Positions 16,428-23,333 of a stretch of DNA of 24,937 nucleotides are shown here, one piece after another (positions within the stretch are counted from its first letter, which is position 1; the number at the start of each line of letters is the position of its first letter). The translations under genes were made by a program, and so were the position numbers. Under the pieces are notes generated by a model. It did not search any database. It was not told the DNA's origin and saw only the letters and a program-made list of their open reading frames with translations. Location of the stretch: contig CABUGV010000044.1 in the NCBI GenBank assembly GCA_902491215.1, positions 1-24,937 on the forward strand, given 5' to 3'. The DNA is from 43-108 sp001915545. Its GTDB lineage: Bacteria > Bacteroidota > Bacteroidia > Bacteroidales > Bacteroidaceae.

Positions 16428-16490
16428 CTATATCAAACAAATTCACCCCATCAGCAGATTGCAGGGACCAATCGCCACAATGGCGTCAAC

Positions 16491-17411
16491 TTAATCCGCA
16501 CAGCCGTATTTATATCTCATGCAATCTATGATTTCCACCATCTCATCGCGCAGCCACGCAGGTTTCAGCACCTCAATTTCATCGCGGTGCCACAGAAGTT
16601 CCTGCATGAAATCGTATGTCGGACGCACACGTATTTCAAAGATACTGTAGTCCTCGCACCTCTCCGTTTCCACCTGTGCCCCATCCTGCATCAAAGGTAA
16701 ATCGCGGATATAATTCGCCTGACTGGCGCTAGCCTTCAGAACTACAGTTTCAACGTCTGTATCCAAATCGTGAAAAACTCCGAAAAAACCGTCAAAGTAA
16801 TTTTGCGGAGAGAAGTCTTCCGGATAATCGAAACTCTTATCCGTCACCGTCAAATCGTGCATACGGTCGAGACAGTAAATGCCTATGAAATCACTGTCGC
16901 AAGCCTTGCCTACCATATACCAGCGCTGTTTGAAAAGCTTCACGCAAAGAGGCATCAGGGCATATTCATGCACATCACCGCGCATATAGTTGTAATACTT
17001 TATGTCGACTACGCAATTCCGCTTCATGGCATCAATGACACTGTCAAGGTAATGCAGACCCGAAGGAACATTTTCAAGAACAATCCGGTCCTTTATGGCT
17101 CGGCATCCTATGAGCGAATTGCTTACCGAACAAGTGCTCAACAACCACTTTTCGACACTGCCGTTATGCAGATCGTCCATATTGGCAATGTAATATCTGT
17201 ACTCGCCCCTCTTCTCACAATCAATCTGAAGGCCGAAAATATCAAAAATGGCATTCTTCCATTTGTGGAACGTCCGCTTGAGCAATTCATCTCCATTGTT
17301 CAAGTCCTTATTGTCAATCCATTTGCGGTTTATTTCTTCAAAAGTTATAAACCTGGCCCTGTTGATTGTATCAACCAGCCACACCAACTTGTTCAACTGA
17401 TTCTGCGCCAT
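16491..17411 (-). CDS. WYL-domain transcriptional regulator
   Basis: This 306-aa protein starts at MAQNQLNKLVWLVDTINR (ATG at 17411). The longer frame (to 17450) overlaps the -7 element at 17437-17444, and the ATG at 17429 would be leaderless. The N-terminal half has a degenerate HTH-like region (ITFEEINRKW, LLKRTFHKWKNAIFDIFGLQIDCEKRGEYRYYIAN). The WYL domain follows, with VVDIKYYNYMRGDVHEYALMPLCVKLFKQRWYMVGKACDSDFIGIYCLDRMHDLTVTD, and then a C-terminal WCX-like extension. WYL proteins bind nucleic-acid or nucleotide ligands and often regulate defence or DNA-damage genes, but in Bacteroidales many stand alone. There is no defence gene next to it here. It is monocistronic. Confidence 0.86.
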   Translation of the reverse strand: MAQNQLNKLVWLVDTINRARFITFEEINRKWIDNKDLNNGDELLKRTFHKWKNAIFDIFGLQIDCEKRGEYRYYIANMDDLHNGSVEKWLLSTCSVSNSLIGCRAIKDRIVLENVPSGLHYLDSVIDAMKRNCVVDIKYYNYMRGDVHEYALMPLCVKLFKQRWYMVGKACDSDFIGIYCLDRMHDLTVTDKSFDYPEDFSPQNYFDGFFGVFHDLDTDVETVVLKASASQANYIRDLPLMQDGAQVETERCEDYSIFEIRVRPTYDFMQELLWHRDEIEVLKPAWLRDEMVEIIDCMRYKYGCAD

Positions 17412-17436
17412 ACTATTTCTATTTTTCATGTCAATA

Positions 17437-17444
17437 CAAATATA
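17437..17444 (-). promoter_or_regulatory. -7 element for the WYL regulator
   Basis: The minus strand reads TATATTTG, a consensus match. The start site would be near 17430, giving a leader of about 19 bases before the ATG at 17411. No clear -33 element is present. Confidence 0.5.
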
Positions 17445-17538
17445 GCACAAAGGTGTGAATTTCTAAGGCACACCATATAATATGATGAATATTTTATCAA
17501 ATTTCACAGTTAGCACACGATTGTCCGACAAATAAAAA

Positions 17539-17580
17539 TCCATTGAGAATGGCTGCGCTACGGCAAACATCCTCAATGGA
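17539..17580 (-). terminator. Terminator of the truncated glycoside hydrolase gene
   Basis: Read on the minus strand, TCCATTGAG (17580-17572) pairs perfectly with CTCAATGGA (17547-17539) across a 24-base loop. It is followed by ATTTTTATTTG. It sits 30 bases past the stop of the hydrolase remnant, so that gene's 3' end and its terminator are intact. Confidence 0.7.
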
Positions 17581-17610
17581 CCAAACACCTATTACTTATC
17601 TATAAGAAAA

Positions 17611-18606
17611 TCAATTATCCAAATACTGCTCAACGAGTCTTACAGGTCCGCACAAACCGGCAGGCTGCAGAGGAGAATCTTTCCGGTGATAATACCATAT
17701 AGAGAAACCTATTCGGTTCTTTTCAGGTCGCTCCTGATTCTTCAGGAACCAGTCTGGGAAACTCTTCATTGCGTGTCCGCGTTCACCGCGATCGTCCCCC
17801 CACTCAAAATCGGCAGGATACTGTTCGTCGCCGATAAGCCGGTTTGCCCAGTTGTTGGTGACGTGCAGTTCAATATGGTTTTCGCCTTCATGGATATAGT
17901 CGGTCACATCTGCCTGATAAGGAGGATACCAAAGCACCACGGAATGCTCGCCGTTTATACGTACTTCCACAATGTCATTCACACGACCGAGATCAAGCAA
18001 GAATCTCTTTTTACCGGCAAGCTGTTTCTTGGAAACAGTGAATTTATTTCTATACACGGCTGTTCCTGAAAAATATTTTATCCGCTCATCGTCACTCGTA
18101 CTGAAGTCAACAAGCTTTTCAAGTGTCATTTCAAAAGAAGGCAACAACTTCGGACAGAACTCCACGTCCCAATCACCTTCAATGGCTTCATATCTCGTTT
18201 TCTCCACCAAATATTCCTTTGCCTTCTGATATTTTCTTTCAGCGGTTTTAGGAAGCACCACAAACATTGACTCATGAGGATGGAGGGCCAAACGGACATA
18301 AACAGAATCATTCTGTTTTCTCCAACGAGCCGGTTTCATGATTACGCCTCCATAAGCATCCCACAATTCAGGCACAGCCTTGGCGGCTCTCTTAAATGCA
18401 TACTCCTTATCAAGACATGAATCGGAAGCATTGACAATAAAATAGATTTCAGCATCAGCACTGCTGCGATGAAGCACAGCTCTGTCTGTAGAAACAAACT
18501 TGCCTTGCTGAAGCATCATCTGACATCTGGAACAGAACCCACAAAGCAGCCGTTGGTAAACAAGTAACGATAAAACGTAACCCGTTTGAAATGAGCGGTT
18601 TTTCAT
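17611..18606 (-). pseudogene. 3' remnant of a large glycoside hydrolase (GH106-like)
   Basis: The 331-codon frame is the C-terminal part of a protein that is normally about 1000 residues. Real homology seems to begin near RAVLHRSSADAEIYFIVNAS, the 'HRxxxDxxIYFVxN' segment before the last domains of GH106-type rhamnosidases and relatives. It continues with AVPELWDAYGGVIMKP, a GH2-like sugar-binding beta-sandwich (GTAVYRNKFTVSKKQLAGKKRFLLDLGRVNDIVEVRINGE, VLWYPPYQADVTDYIHEGENHIELHVTNNWANRLIGDEQ) and the closing GLCGPVRLVEQYLDN. The first 40 or so residues (MKNRSFQTGYVL...) have no domain character. A different frame just upstream reads GSVPDVR, which may be another shred of the parent, out of frame. 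The catalytic domain is absent, so the gene is dead. The break lies next to integrase DNA, which points to insertion or deletion at a mobile element. Confidence 0.75.
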
Positions 18607-18656
18607 TATTCTGCCAAATGTCGGAAACGCAACGGAGTGCGGAATATTGCACCATT

Positions 18657-18705
18657 TCAGTTACCAAGCCGTTAGCTGTCAGTTACCGAAGCAAGGACAG
18701 GTAAC
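18657..18705. repeat. Repeated TCAGTTACC motif before the integrase
   Basis: TCAGTTACC occurs at 18657-18665 and again at 18679-18687, a 22-base period. GGTAAC, the inverted core, lies at 18700-18705. Two same-side copies plus one inverted copy just upstream of an integrase resemble arm-type recombinase or excisionase sites at an element end. Function is inferred only from position. Confidence 0.45.
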
Positions 18706-18790
18706 GCACGGAAAATGAAATTGTTGTACGCCCGTGCCGATTGCGCTGATACGCACCGTTCTGCAAATCAATGGACGCTTACTCATAAGT

Positions 18791-18798
18791 TAATTTTG
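18791..18798 (+). promoter_or_regulatory. -7 element of the integrase gene
   Basis: TAATTTTG matches TAnnTTTG and would start transcription near 18805, about 13 bases before the ATG at 18818. The -33 region is not recognisable. Confidence 0.5.
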
Positions 18799-18817
18799 CA
18801 ACAAAAACAGTAAGCGT

Positions 18818-19811
18818 ATGAAAGTAGAAAAATTCAAGGTGCTGCTCTACCTGAAAAAGAGCGGAACGGACAAGTCGGGCAAAGCCCCGATAATGGGTCG
18901 TATCACAGTGAACCGTACGATGGCGTAGTTCGGATGCAAGCTGTCGTGCAGGCCGGATTTGTGGAACGCGCGAGAAAGCCGTCTGGACGGCAAGAGCCGC
19001 GAGGCGGTGGAAACCAACGCAAAACTGGACAAGCTGCTGCTTGCGGTCAATGCGGCGTTCGACACGCTGGTGGAGCGCGAGCGGGACTTTGACGCGACGG
19101 CGGTCAAGGACTTGTTCCAAGGCAGCATTGAAACGCAGATGACGCTGCTTCGGATGACCGACCGCATCTGCGAGGACTTGAAGGCGCGTATCGGGATAGA
19201 CCGTGCCAAAGGAACGTACCCCGGCTATTACTACATGAGAAAGACATTGGGCGAGTTCATCCCGTGGCAGTTCAAGACGAAGGACATCGCTTTCGGGCAG
19301 CTTACTGAACAGTTCATCCACGATTACCAGAACTATGTGATGGACGTGAAAGGCTTGGCGGTGGACACGGTGCGCCATTACCTCGCCATCTTGAAAAAGG
19401 TATGCCGCATAGCCTACAAGGAGGGATATGCGGAAAGATGCCATTTTGCCAATTTCACTCTGCCTCAAAAGACAGAGCGGACACCGAGGGCGTTGAGCCG
19501 CGAGGACTTCGAGAAAATCCGTGATGTGGAGATACCCGCATGGCGCACCACACACATACTCGTCCGCGACCTTTTCCTGTTTGCCTGCTATACGGGAACC
19601 GCCTATGCGGATGTGGTGAGCGTCACCCGTGAGAACCTCTACACGGACGACGATGGGAGCCTCTGGCTGAAATATCGCCGCAAGAAGAACGAGCTTCGGG
19701 CAAGCGTGAAGTTGCTGCCCGAAGCACTCGCCCTAATAGAGAAATACCATGACGACAACCGCCCGACGCTGTTCCCGATAATATACCATCCAAACCTCCG
19801 CCGACACATGA
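18818..19811 (+). pseudogene. Tyrosine recombinase 1, N-terminal two-thirds, with amber codon and fusion break
   Basis: Translation from the ATG at 18818 gives MKVEKFKVLLYLKKSGTDKS, the arm-binding start typical of Bacteroides integrases. It hits TAG at codon 37 (18926-18928). The next residues, FGCKLSCRPDLWNARESRLDGKS, are the expected continuation, so a CAG-to-TAG change is likely. The core-binding domain (KTLGEFIPWQFKTKDIAFGQLTEQFIHDYQNYVMDVKGLAVDTVRHYLAILKK) and the first half of the catalytic domain (LFLFACYTGTAYADVVSVT) follow. Box I has Ala where Arg is usual, as in the IntDOT-like group. Homology stops after NLRRHMK near 19811, before the HxxR and Tyr boxes, where another integrase sequence takes over in a different frame. 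The product cannot be a complete recombinase. Confidence 0.82.
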
Positions 19812-20662
19812 AATTACCAGAAATACCTGAAAGAATACCTCACCTCGTTGGGCAAGGAGGACATCGAGTTCACCGACATCACGGAGGAGTTTGGAAATTC
19901 CTACAAGGCGTTTTTGAAACGCTACAAGAACTTCGCTCCGTCACAGATGAACAAATGCCTCTGCTGGCTGAGCAAGCTGGTGTACCTTGCCGTGGACTAT
20001 GAGATACTCCGTGCCAACCCGTTGGAGGACATGGAATACGAGAAGAAGCCCGCACCGAAGCACAGGCACATCAGCCGTGCGGAATTGAAAGCCATCCTCG
20101 AAACACCCATGCTCGACCCCTTGCAGGAACTGGGTCGGAGGGCGTCCTGTTTTCGACGTTCACCGGTCTGGCGTATGTGGACATCATGCTGCTCCATCCG
20201 CACCATATCGGCAGAACGGCGGACGGCAGGCGTTACATCCGCATCAACCGGAAGAAGACCAACGTGGAGGCGTTCATCCCCCTACATCCGATAGCGGAAC
20301 AGATACTCGACCTCTACAACACCACGGACGACACCAGGCCCGTGTTCCCGCTTCCAAGCCGTGACGAGATGTGGTTCGAGATACACGAACTGGGCGTGGC
20401 GATAGGGCGGAAGGAAAACTTGTCCTACCATCAAAGCAGGCACTCCTTCGGAACTTTTTTGATTTCGGAGGGAATACCAATAGAGAGCATCGCCAAGATG
20501 ATGGGGCACTCCGGCATAAAAACCACCCAACGGTATGCGGAAGTAACGGACAAGAAGATTTCAAAGGACATGGACAATCTGATGGCTTTCAGACGTGCCT
20601 ACGGAACAGGTGCGTCAAGGGAAAAGAAAACAAAGGACATCTTAACGGATAAGGAGGAATGA
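19812..20662 (+). pseudogene. Tyrosine recombinase 2, C-terminal two-thirds, frameshifted
   Basis: The frame one base off from recombinase 1 reads NYQKYLKEYLTSLGKEDIEFTDITEEFGNSYKAFLKRYKNFAPSQMNKCLCWLSKLVYLAVDYEILRANPLEDMEYEKKPAPKHRHISRAELKAILE. This is the core-binding domain of a second integrase, lacking about its first 110 residues. Near 20132-20135 the frame is lost: one added G would give ELGSEGVLFSTFTGLAYVDIML. The rest (20140-20662) is intact and holds HQSRHSFGTF (HxxR), MGHSGIKTTQRYAEV (His and the Tyr nucleophile) and a charged tail. The last stop overlaps the region of the next gene's start. The fragment beginning at the in-frame ATG 20177 could be translated but lacks DNA-binding domains. 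Confidence 0.82.
20651..20657 (+). promoter_or_regulatory. Shine-Dalgarno sequence deciding the start of the next gene
   Basis: AAGGAGG is a perfect ribosome-binding sequence, rare in this phylum and absent from the other genes here. It is 7 bases before the ATG at 20665 but only 1 base before the ATG at 20659, so 20665 is preferred. Confidence 0.6.
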
Positions 20663-20664
20663 CA

Positions 20665-21039
20665 ATGGAACGTGGAATTATCACAATCACTGAAAACGGA
20701 ACGGTCACGATGCCGACTGTTCCCGTCTGGATGACACAACAGGAAATGTCCGATGCGTTCAATGTATTCGGATGCGACATCCGCAGGGCTGTACATGCCA
20801 TCTACAAGAATATGGAACTGTTTGAAAGCGATACCATGCGCTACATCAGGCAAGACAACGGGATAAGCTACGATGTGTACAGCCTTGAAATGGTGATTAC
20901 CATCGCCTTCCGACTGCGGACTAAGGAATGTATGGCTTTCAGGCGGTTTGTCATGGGCAGGCTGACCATGAACAACAGACAGCCTGTCAACATTTTCTTT
21001 TCGCTCTCCCCATATAATGGCCGGAGAGTGAACAATTAG
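20665..21039 (+). CDS. Small mobile-element protein, RhuM-like N-terminus
   Basis: This 124-aa protein (MERGIITITENGTVTMPTVPVWMTQQEMSDAFNVFGCDIRRAVHAIYKNMELFESDTMRYIRQ...) has a helix-turn-helix-like stretch, WMTQQEMSDAFNVFGCDIRRAVHAIYKNMEL. It is reminiscent of the start of RhuM-type phage/virulence proteins, but it is short and the similarity is modest. The central YDVYSLEMVITIAFRLRTKECMAFRRFVMGRL is predicted helical. I do not know its function. Small proteins of this kind often follow integrase genes in Bacteroides elements. The start at 20659 overlaps the integrase stop by four bases, but the Shine-Dalgarno spacing favours 20665. It ends shortly before a bidirectional terminator. Confidence 0.62.
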   Translation: MERGIITITENGTVTMPTVPVWMTQQEMSDAFNVFGCDIRRAVHAIYKNMELFESDTMRYIRQDNGISYDVYSLEMVITIAFRLRTKECMAFRRFVMGRLTMNNRQPVNIFFSLSPYNGRRVNN

Positions 21040-21057
21040 AAAAGGTGAAAAGAAAAG

Positions 21058-21105
21058 AGCCGACAACGGGCAGGGAAAATAAATCCTCTGTTGTCGGCTT
21101 CTTTC
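21058..21105. terminator. Probable bidirectional terminator between convergent genes
   Basis: AGCCGACAAC (21058-21067) pairs perfectly with GTTGTCGGCT (21090-21099) around a 22-base loop. On the plus strand CTTTCTT follows, and on the minus strand CTTTTCTTTTC follows, so both the RhuM-like gene and the HTH operon can stop here. Confidence 0.72.
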
Positions 21106-21122
21106 TTATTGAACGGCATGCA

Positions 21123-21428
21123 TCATGTGCCGACACGCCTGAACGCCTCCCGGTAATTGGCGGCAAGCATCCTTTCAATGTCCGATTCTTTGTACAGGAT
21201 TTTGCCGCCCAGCTGGTAATAGGACACCACCCCGTTGTTTCGGTAGTCCTGCAAAGTACGGCGACTCACTTTCAGCCTTGCCGACACCTCCCTGTCCGTC
21301 AGGAAGCATTCGCCGCCCAATGTCGGACGGCTGTTTGCCACAAAGTTCTCGATGCCGTCCAGCAGACGGTCAAGCGTGTCGCCGAATTGGGCGACCAGCG
21401 CATGGTTCTTGGTTATCATTTCACTCAT
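21123..21428 (-). CDS. Small HTH (MerR/excisionase-like) protein 2
   Basis: This 101-aa protein starts at MSEMITKNHALVAQFGDTLDRLLDGIENFVANSRP. The longer frame to 21494 overlaps the upstream gene and is less likely. The C-terminal half is a HTH_17-type domain: CFLTDREVSARLKVSRRTLQDYRNNGVVSYYQLGGKILYKESDIERMLAANYREAF. This has the 'T-x-x-E-V-A-x-x-L-x-V-S-x-R-T-L' helix, the 'G-x-V-x-Y-Y-x-L-G-G-K-I-L-Y' wing and a terminal helix. It is typical of the paired small DNA-binding proteins in the excision modules of Bacteroides conjugative transposons (Xis2c/Xis2d of CTnDOT). It lies 34 bases downstream of HTH protein 1. The probable role is recombination directionality or control of the element's transfer genes. 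Confidence 0.8.
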   Translation of the reverse strand: MSEMITKNHALVAQFGDTLDRLLDGIENFVANSRPTLGGECFLTDREVSARLKVSRRTLQDYRNNGVVSYYQLGGKILYKESDIERMLAANYREAFRRVGT

Positions 21429-21462
21429 TGTCACGTTGGATTTAGTGGTAATACAATAATAA

Positions 21463-21759
21463 TCAGACGGCTCTGTCCGTCCGTTTGCCCTCAATTAGTT
21501 TTACGATGCTCAGCACATCCTCCGGCTTGTAGAAAATCTTATGTCCAATTAGCGAGTAAGCCAACGTGCCGTTGTCGCGCAACGTCTGCAAGGTACGCGG
21601 ACTGATGTTGAGCTGTCGGCAGACTTCCTGGTTGTCCATCCACCCGTTCAATGACTTGCCGTCTTGCTTGGCAAAGAGGGCATCCACACGTTCCGTGAAA
21701 CGGCTGAACTTTGCCGCCATTTCCTCGAATGCCTCTTTCTGAATAATCAAAATTTCCAT
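21463..21759 (-). CDS. Small HTH (MerR/excisionase-like) protein 1
   Basis: This 98-aa protein (MEILIIQKEAFEEMAAKFSRFTERVDALFAKQDGKSLNGWMDNQEVCRQLNISPRTLQTLRDNGTLAYSLIGHKIFYKPEDVLSIVKLIEGKRTDRAV) has an N-terminal helical segment that may dimerise and a HTH_17-type domain from about 40 to 90. That domain carries WMDNQEVCRQLNISPRTLQTLRDNG as helix-turn-helix and TLAYSLIGHKIFYKPEDV as wing and helix. It is a familiar companion of integrases in Bacteroidales mobile elements. It is the first gene of a two-gene leftward unit with HTH protein 2. A near-consensus -7 element, TTACTTTG (21808-21801), lies about 40 bases upstream. Unlike the integrase, the gene looks intact. Confidence 0.82.
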   Translation of the reverse strand: MEILIIQKEAFEEMAAKFSRFTERVDALFAKQDGKSLNGWMDNQEVCRQLNISPRTLQTLRDNGTLAYSLIGHKIFYKPEDVLSIVKLIEGKRTDRAV

Positions 21760-22050
21760 TGTCGATACTGCTTTTAATGTTGATGCTTGGTTTTTGCCTG
21801 CAAAGTAAATCGGTATTCTCCGTAATGAGATGGATATGCGATTAGGTGGCAGCTTGTGGCATTTTGCTGTCCCAATCCTTCACACTCCGGGAATATCGTT
21901 TTGCATGGCAACGCAAAGTAAAGACAAGGTTGGCAAAAGCCAATCACCTTGTGCATGCGTGGAAGCATTTGGCACCGATATGGAAGCCTGTGGCGTTATT
22001 ATATGAAGTGACACTGCAAAATGGTTGCAAAAGCTAAATTGTAAATAAAG
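21760..22050. other. Intergenic stretch, possible element end
   Basis: These 291 bases show no credible gene. They hold several TTGCA/TGCAAA motifs and a stem-loop (TTGGC 21930-21934 with GCCAA 21939-21943, extended across a 3-base bulge by AAGG/CCTT). It separates the element-type HTH genes from the Crp/Fnr cluster and could contain an element end. No target duplication was found by eye. Confidence 0.35.
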
Positions 22051-22614
22051 CTATTTCATTCGTGACCTTATCCTGCTTAAACTTGTCTGCGTAATGCCAA
22101 GATACGAGGCTATGCTGCCCAATGGCAGCCGTTGCAAGAGTTCCGGATCCATCTCAACCAGTTGCCTGTAACGCTCTGAGGCGATAGCTGAGAGCATGGA
22201 GATTAATCGTTGTTCAGTCTCCAAAAGTTCCATTTCCGCATACCGTCGTCCCCAATTAGCAATATGCAAATCTTCCAAAAACAATTCCTGCAATTTCTTC
22301 CTCTTCAAGACATACAGAACAGAATCCTCCATCAGTTCCATTGTCTCATATCCAGCCTCGTCGTTTACATATCCTTTCATAGAAACAATGGTAGCACCTT
22401 CCTTGCCTATCCAAAACGTAATTTCTTTTCCGTCAACATAAGTAAAAGCCATGACAATACCCTGTTTAATGAAAAATATATCTTTCTCTACCTTGTTTAT
22501 TTCCAATATATGAAATCCTTTAGGCAATGTAATCTCTGACATACAACGATGCAATTTGTCTAAAGACTTTTCAGGCAGAGGGTATCTTAAACTTAAAATC
22601 TGTTCCAGTTTCAT
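22051..22614 (-). CDS. Crp/Fnr family transcriptional regulator
   Basis: This 187-aa protein has the cyclic-nucleotide-binding-type jelly roll at about 25-115 (EITLPKGFHILEINKVEKDIFFIKQGIVMAFTYVDGKEITFWIGKEGATIVSMKGYVNDEAGYETMELMEDSVLYVLKRKKLQELF). The dimerisation helix covers about 120-150, and a winged helix ends in LPLGSIASYLGITQTSLSRIRSRMK, the recognition-helix pattern of Bacteroidota Crp-like regulators. The arginine of the cAMP phosphate pocket and the Fnr cysteines are not evident, so another signal is likely. It is divergent from the nitroreductase - SMR - MFS operon across about 160 bases that hold a repeated palindromic motif, so it probably controls that operon. It is complete and in frame. 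Confidence 0.88.
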   Translation of the reverse strand: MKLEQILSLRYPLPEKSLDKLHRCMSEITLPKGFHILEINKVEKDIFFIKQGIVMAFTYVDGKEITFWIGKEGATIVSMKGYVNDEAGYETMELMEDSVLYVLKRKKLQELFLEDLHIANWGRRYAEMELLETEQRLISMLSAIASERYRQLVEMDPELLQRLPLGSIASYLGITQTSLSRIRSRMK

Positions 22615-22638
22615 ACTCCATCAACACTTATCACCCTG

Positions 22639-22646
22639 CGAAGGTA
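22639..22646 (-). promoter_or_regulatory. Possible -7 element of the Crp/Fnr gene
   Basis: The minus strand reads TACCTTCG, one base off TAnnTTTG, about 30 bases before the ATG. No clear -33 element is seen. Confidence 0.3.
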
Positions 22647-22682
22647 ACAAAAAGATGCGTCATAAATCAGGAAGCATGTCTC

Positions 22683-22717
22683 TTTTTGTCAAATGCGAAA
22701 TCATTTTTTGCCAAATG
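22683..22717. repeat. Two 13-base operator-like repeats in the Crp/Fnr-nitroreductase intergenic region
   Basis: TTTTTGTCAAATG (22683-22695) and TTTTTGCCAAATG (22705-22717) differ at one base and are 22 bases apart, two helical turns. Each contains the palindrome TTTG-N-CAAA. The second copy ends 26 bases before the -7 element at 22744, so a bound regulator would sit at or just above the -33 position. Confidence 0.55.
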
Positions 22718-22743
22718 TAAAAAGGTTTAGTGTAAGATGTACC

Positions 22744-22751
22744 TACTTTTG
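22744..22751 (+). promoter_or_regulatory. -7 element of the nitroreductase operon
   Basis: TACTTTTG matches TAnnTTTG. The start near 22758 gives an 18-base leader to the ATG at 22776 and excludes the upstream ATG at 22737. No TTTG lies at the usual -33 spacing, which fits an activator-dependent promoter. Confidence 0.5.
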
Positions 22752-22775
22752 CATCAAACTTTAACACGGAATAAT

Positions 22776-23300
22776 ATGGAACATGATTTTTTGGAGATTA
22801 TTAAGACGCGACGCAGTTGTCGTAAATTTCAGGACAGACAAATTTCTCGCGTGGAATTGGATGCCGTACTTGAAGCAGGAACTTACGCACCTTCAGCAGG
22901 AGGGCGCCAAAGTGCGTTTATCGTAGCTGTGCAGAATAAAGAGCAGCGCAAAAAACTGGCTGCAATGAATGCGGCAGTAATTGGTTCCAAATCAAATCCT
23001 TTTTACGATGCTCCCACTTATGTATTGGTTTTTGCTCCCTCAAATGCTCATACTGCTATCGAGGATGGAACTTGTGTGCTTGAAAATATGATGCTTGCAG
23101 CTCATGCCTTGAACTTGGGAAGCTGTTGGATTCATAGAGAGAAAGAAATGTTCATCACGGATGAAGGGAAAGAGATGATAAGGTCATGGGAGCTGCCTGA
23201 CGGACTGATGGGCATCGGTGCTTTGGCGTTGGGCTATCCTGATGGCAAACCAGCGCCTGCCGTCACACGAAAAGAAGGGTATTACCGTATAATTAGATAA
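22776..23300 (+). CDS. Nitroreductase family protein (FMN-dependent)
   Basis: This 174-aa protein starts at MEHDFLEIIKTRRSCRKFQDRQISR. Using the outer ATG at 22737 would put the promoter inside the gene. The FMN-binding signature R-R-S-x-R-x-F is at about 11-17, followed by LDAVLEAGTYAPSAGGRQSAFIVAV (phosphate/isoalloxazine contacts), DAPTYVLVFAP, and DGTCVLENMMLAAHALNLGSCWIH, the dimer-interface helix typical of the family. Then come GLMGIGALALGYPDGKPAPAVTRK and the C-terminal YYRIIR. It is a short-type nitroreductase, as common in anaerobes. Likely reactions are NAD(P)H-dependent reduction of nitro compounds, quinones or enones; the real substrate is unknown. It is first in an operon with an SMR and an MFS transporter. 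Confidence 0.88.
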   Translation: MEHDFLEIIKTRRSCRKFQDRQISRVELDAVLEAGTYAPSAGGRQSAFIVAVQNKEQRKKLAAMNAAVIGSKSNPFYDAPTYVLVFAPSNAHTAIEDGTCVLENMMLAAHALNLGSCWIHREKEMFITDEGKEMIRSWELPDGLMGIGALALGYPDGKPAPAVTRKEGYYRIIR

Positions 23301-23333
23301 AAATGTCACACGATTTACTTAAGGCGATTTTTT

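Noticed and set aside
16770..17480. 236-aa plus-strand frame opposite the WYL regulator
   Set aside because: It is a shadow of the WYL gene. It also crosses that gene's promoter.
18779..19555. 258-aa minus-strand frame opposite the integrase
   Set aside because: It is a shadow of the integrase coding strand, whose domains are clear despite the stop.
21045..21605. 186-aa plus-strand frame opposite the HTH pair
   Set aside because: It runs through the terminator and both HTH genes in antisense, with no domain.
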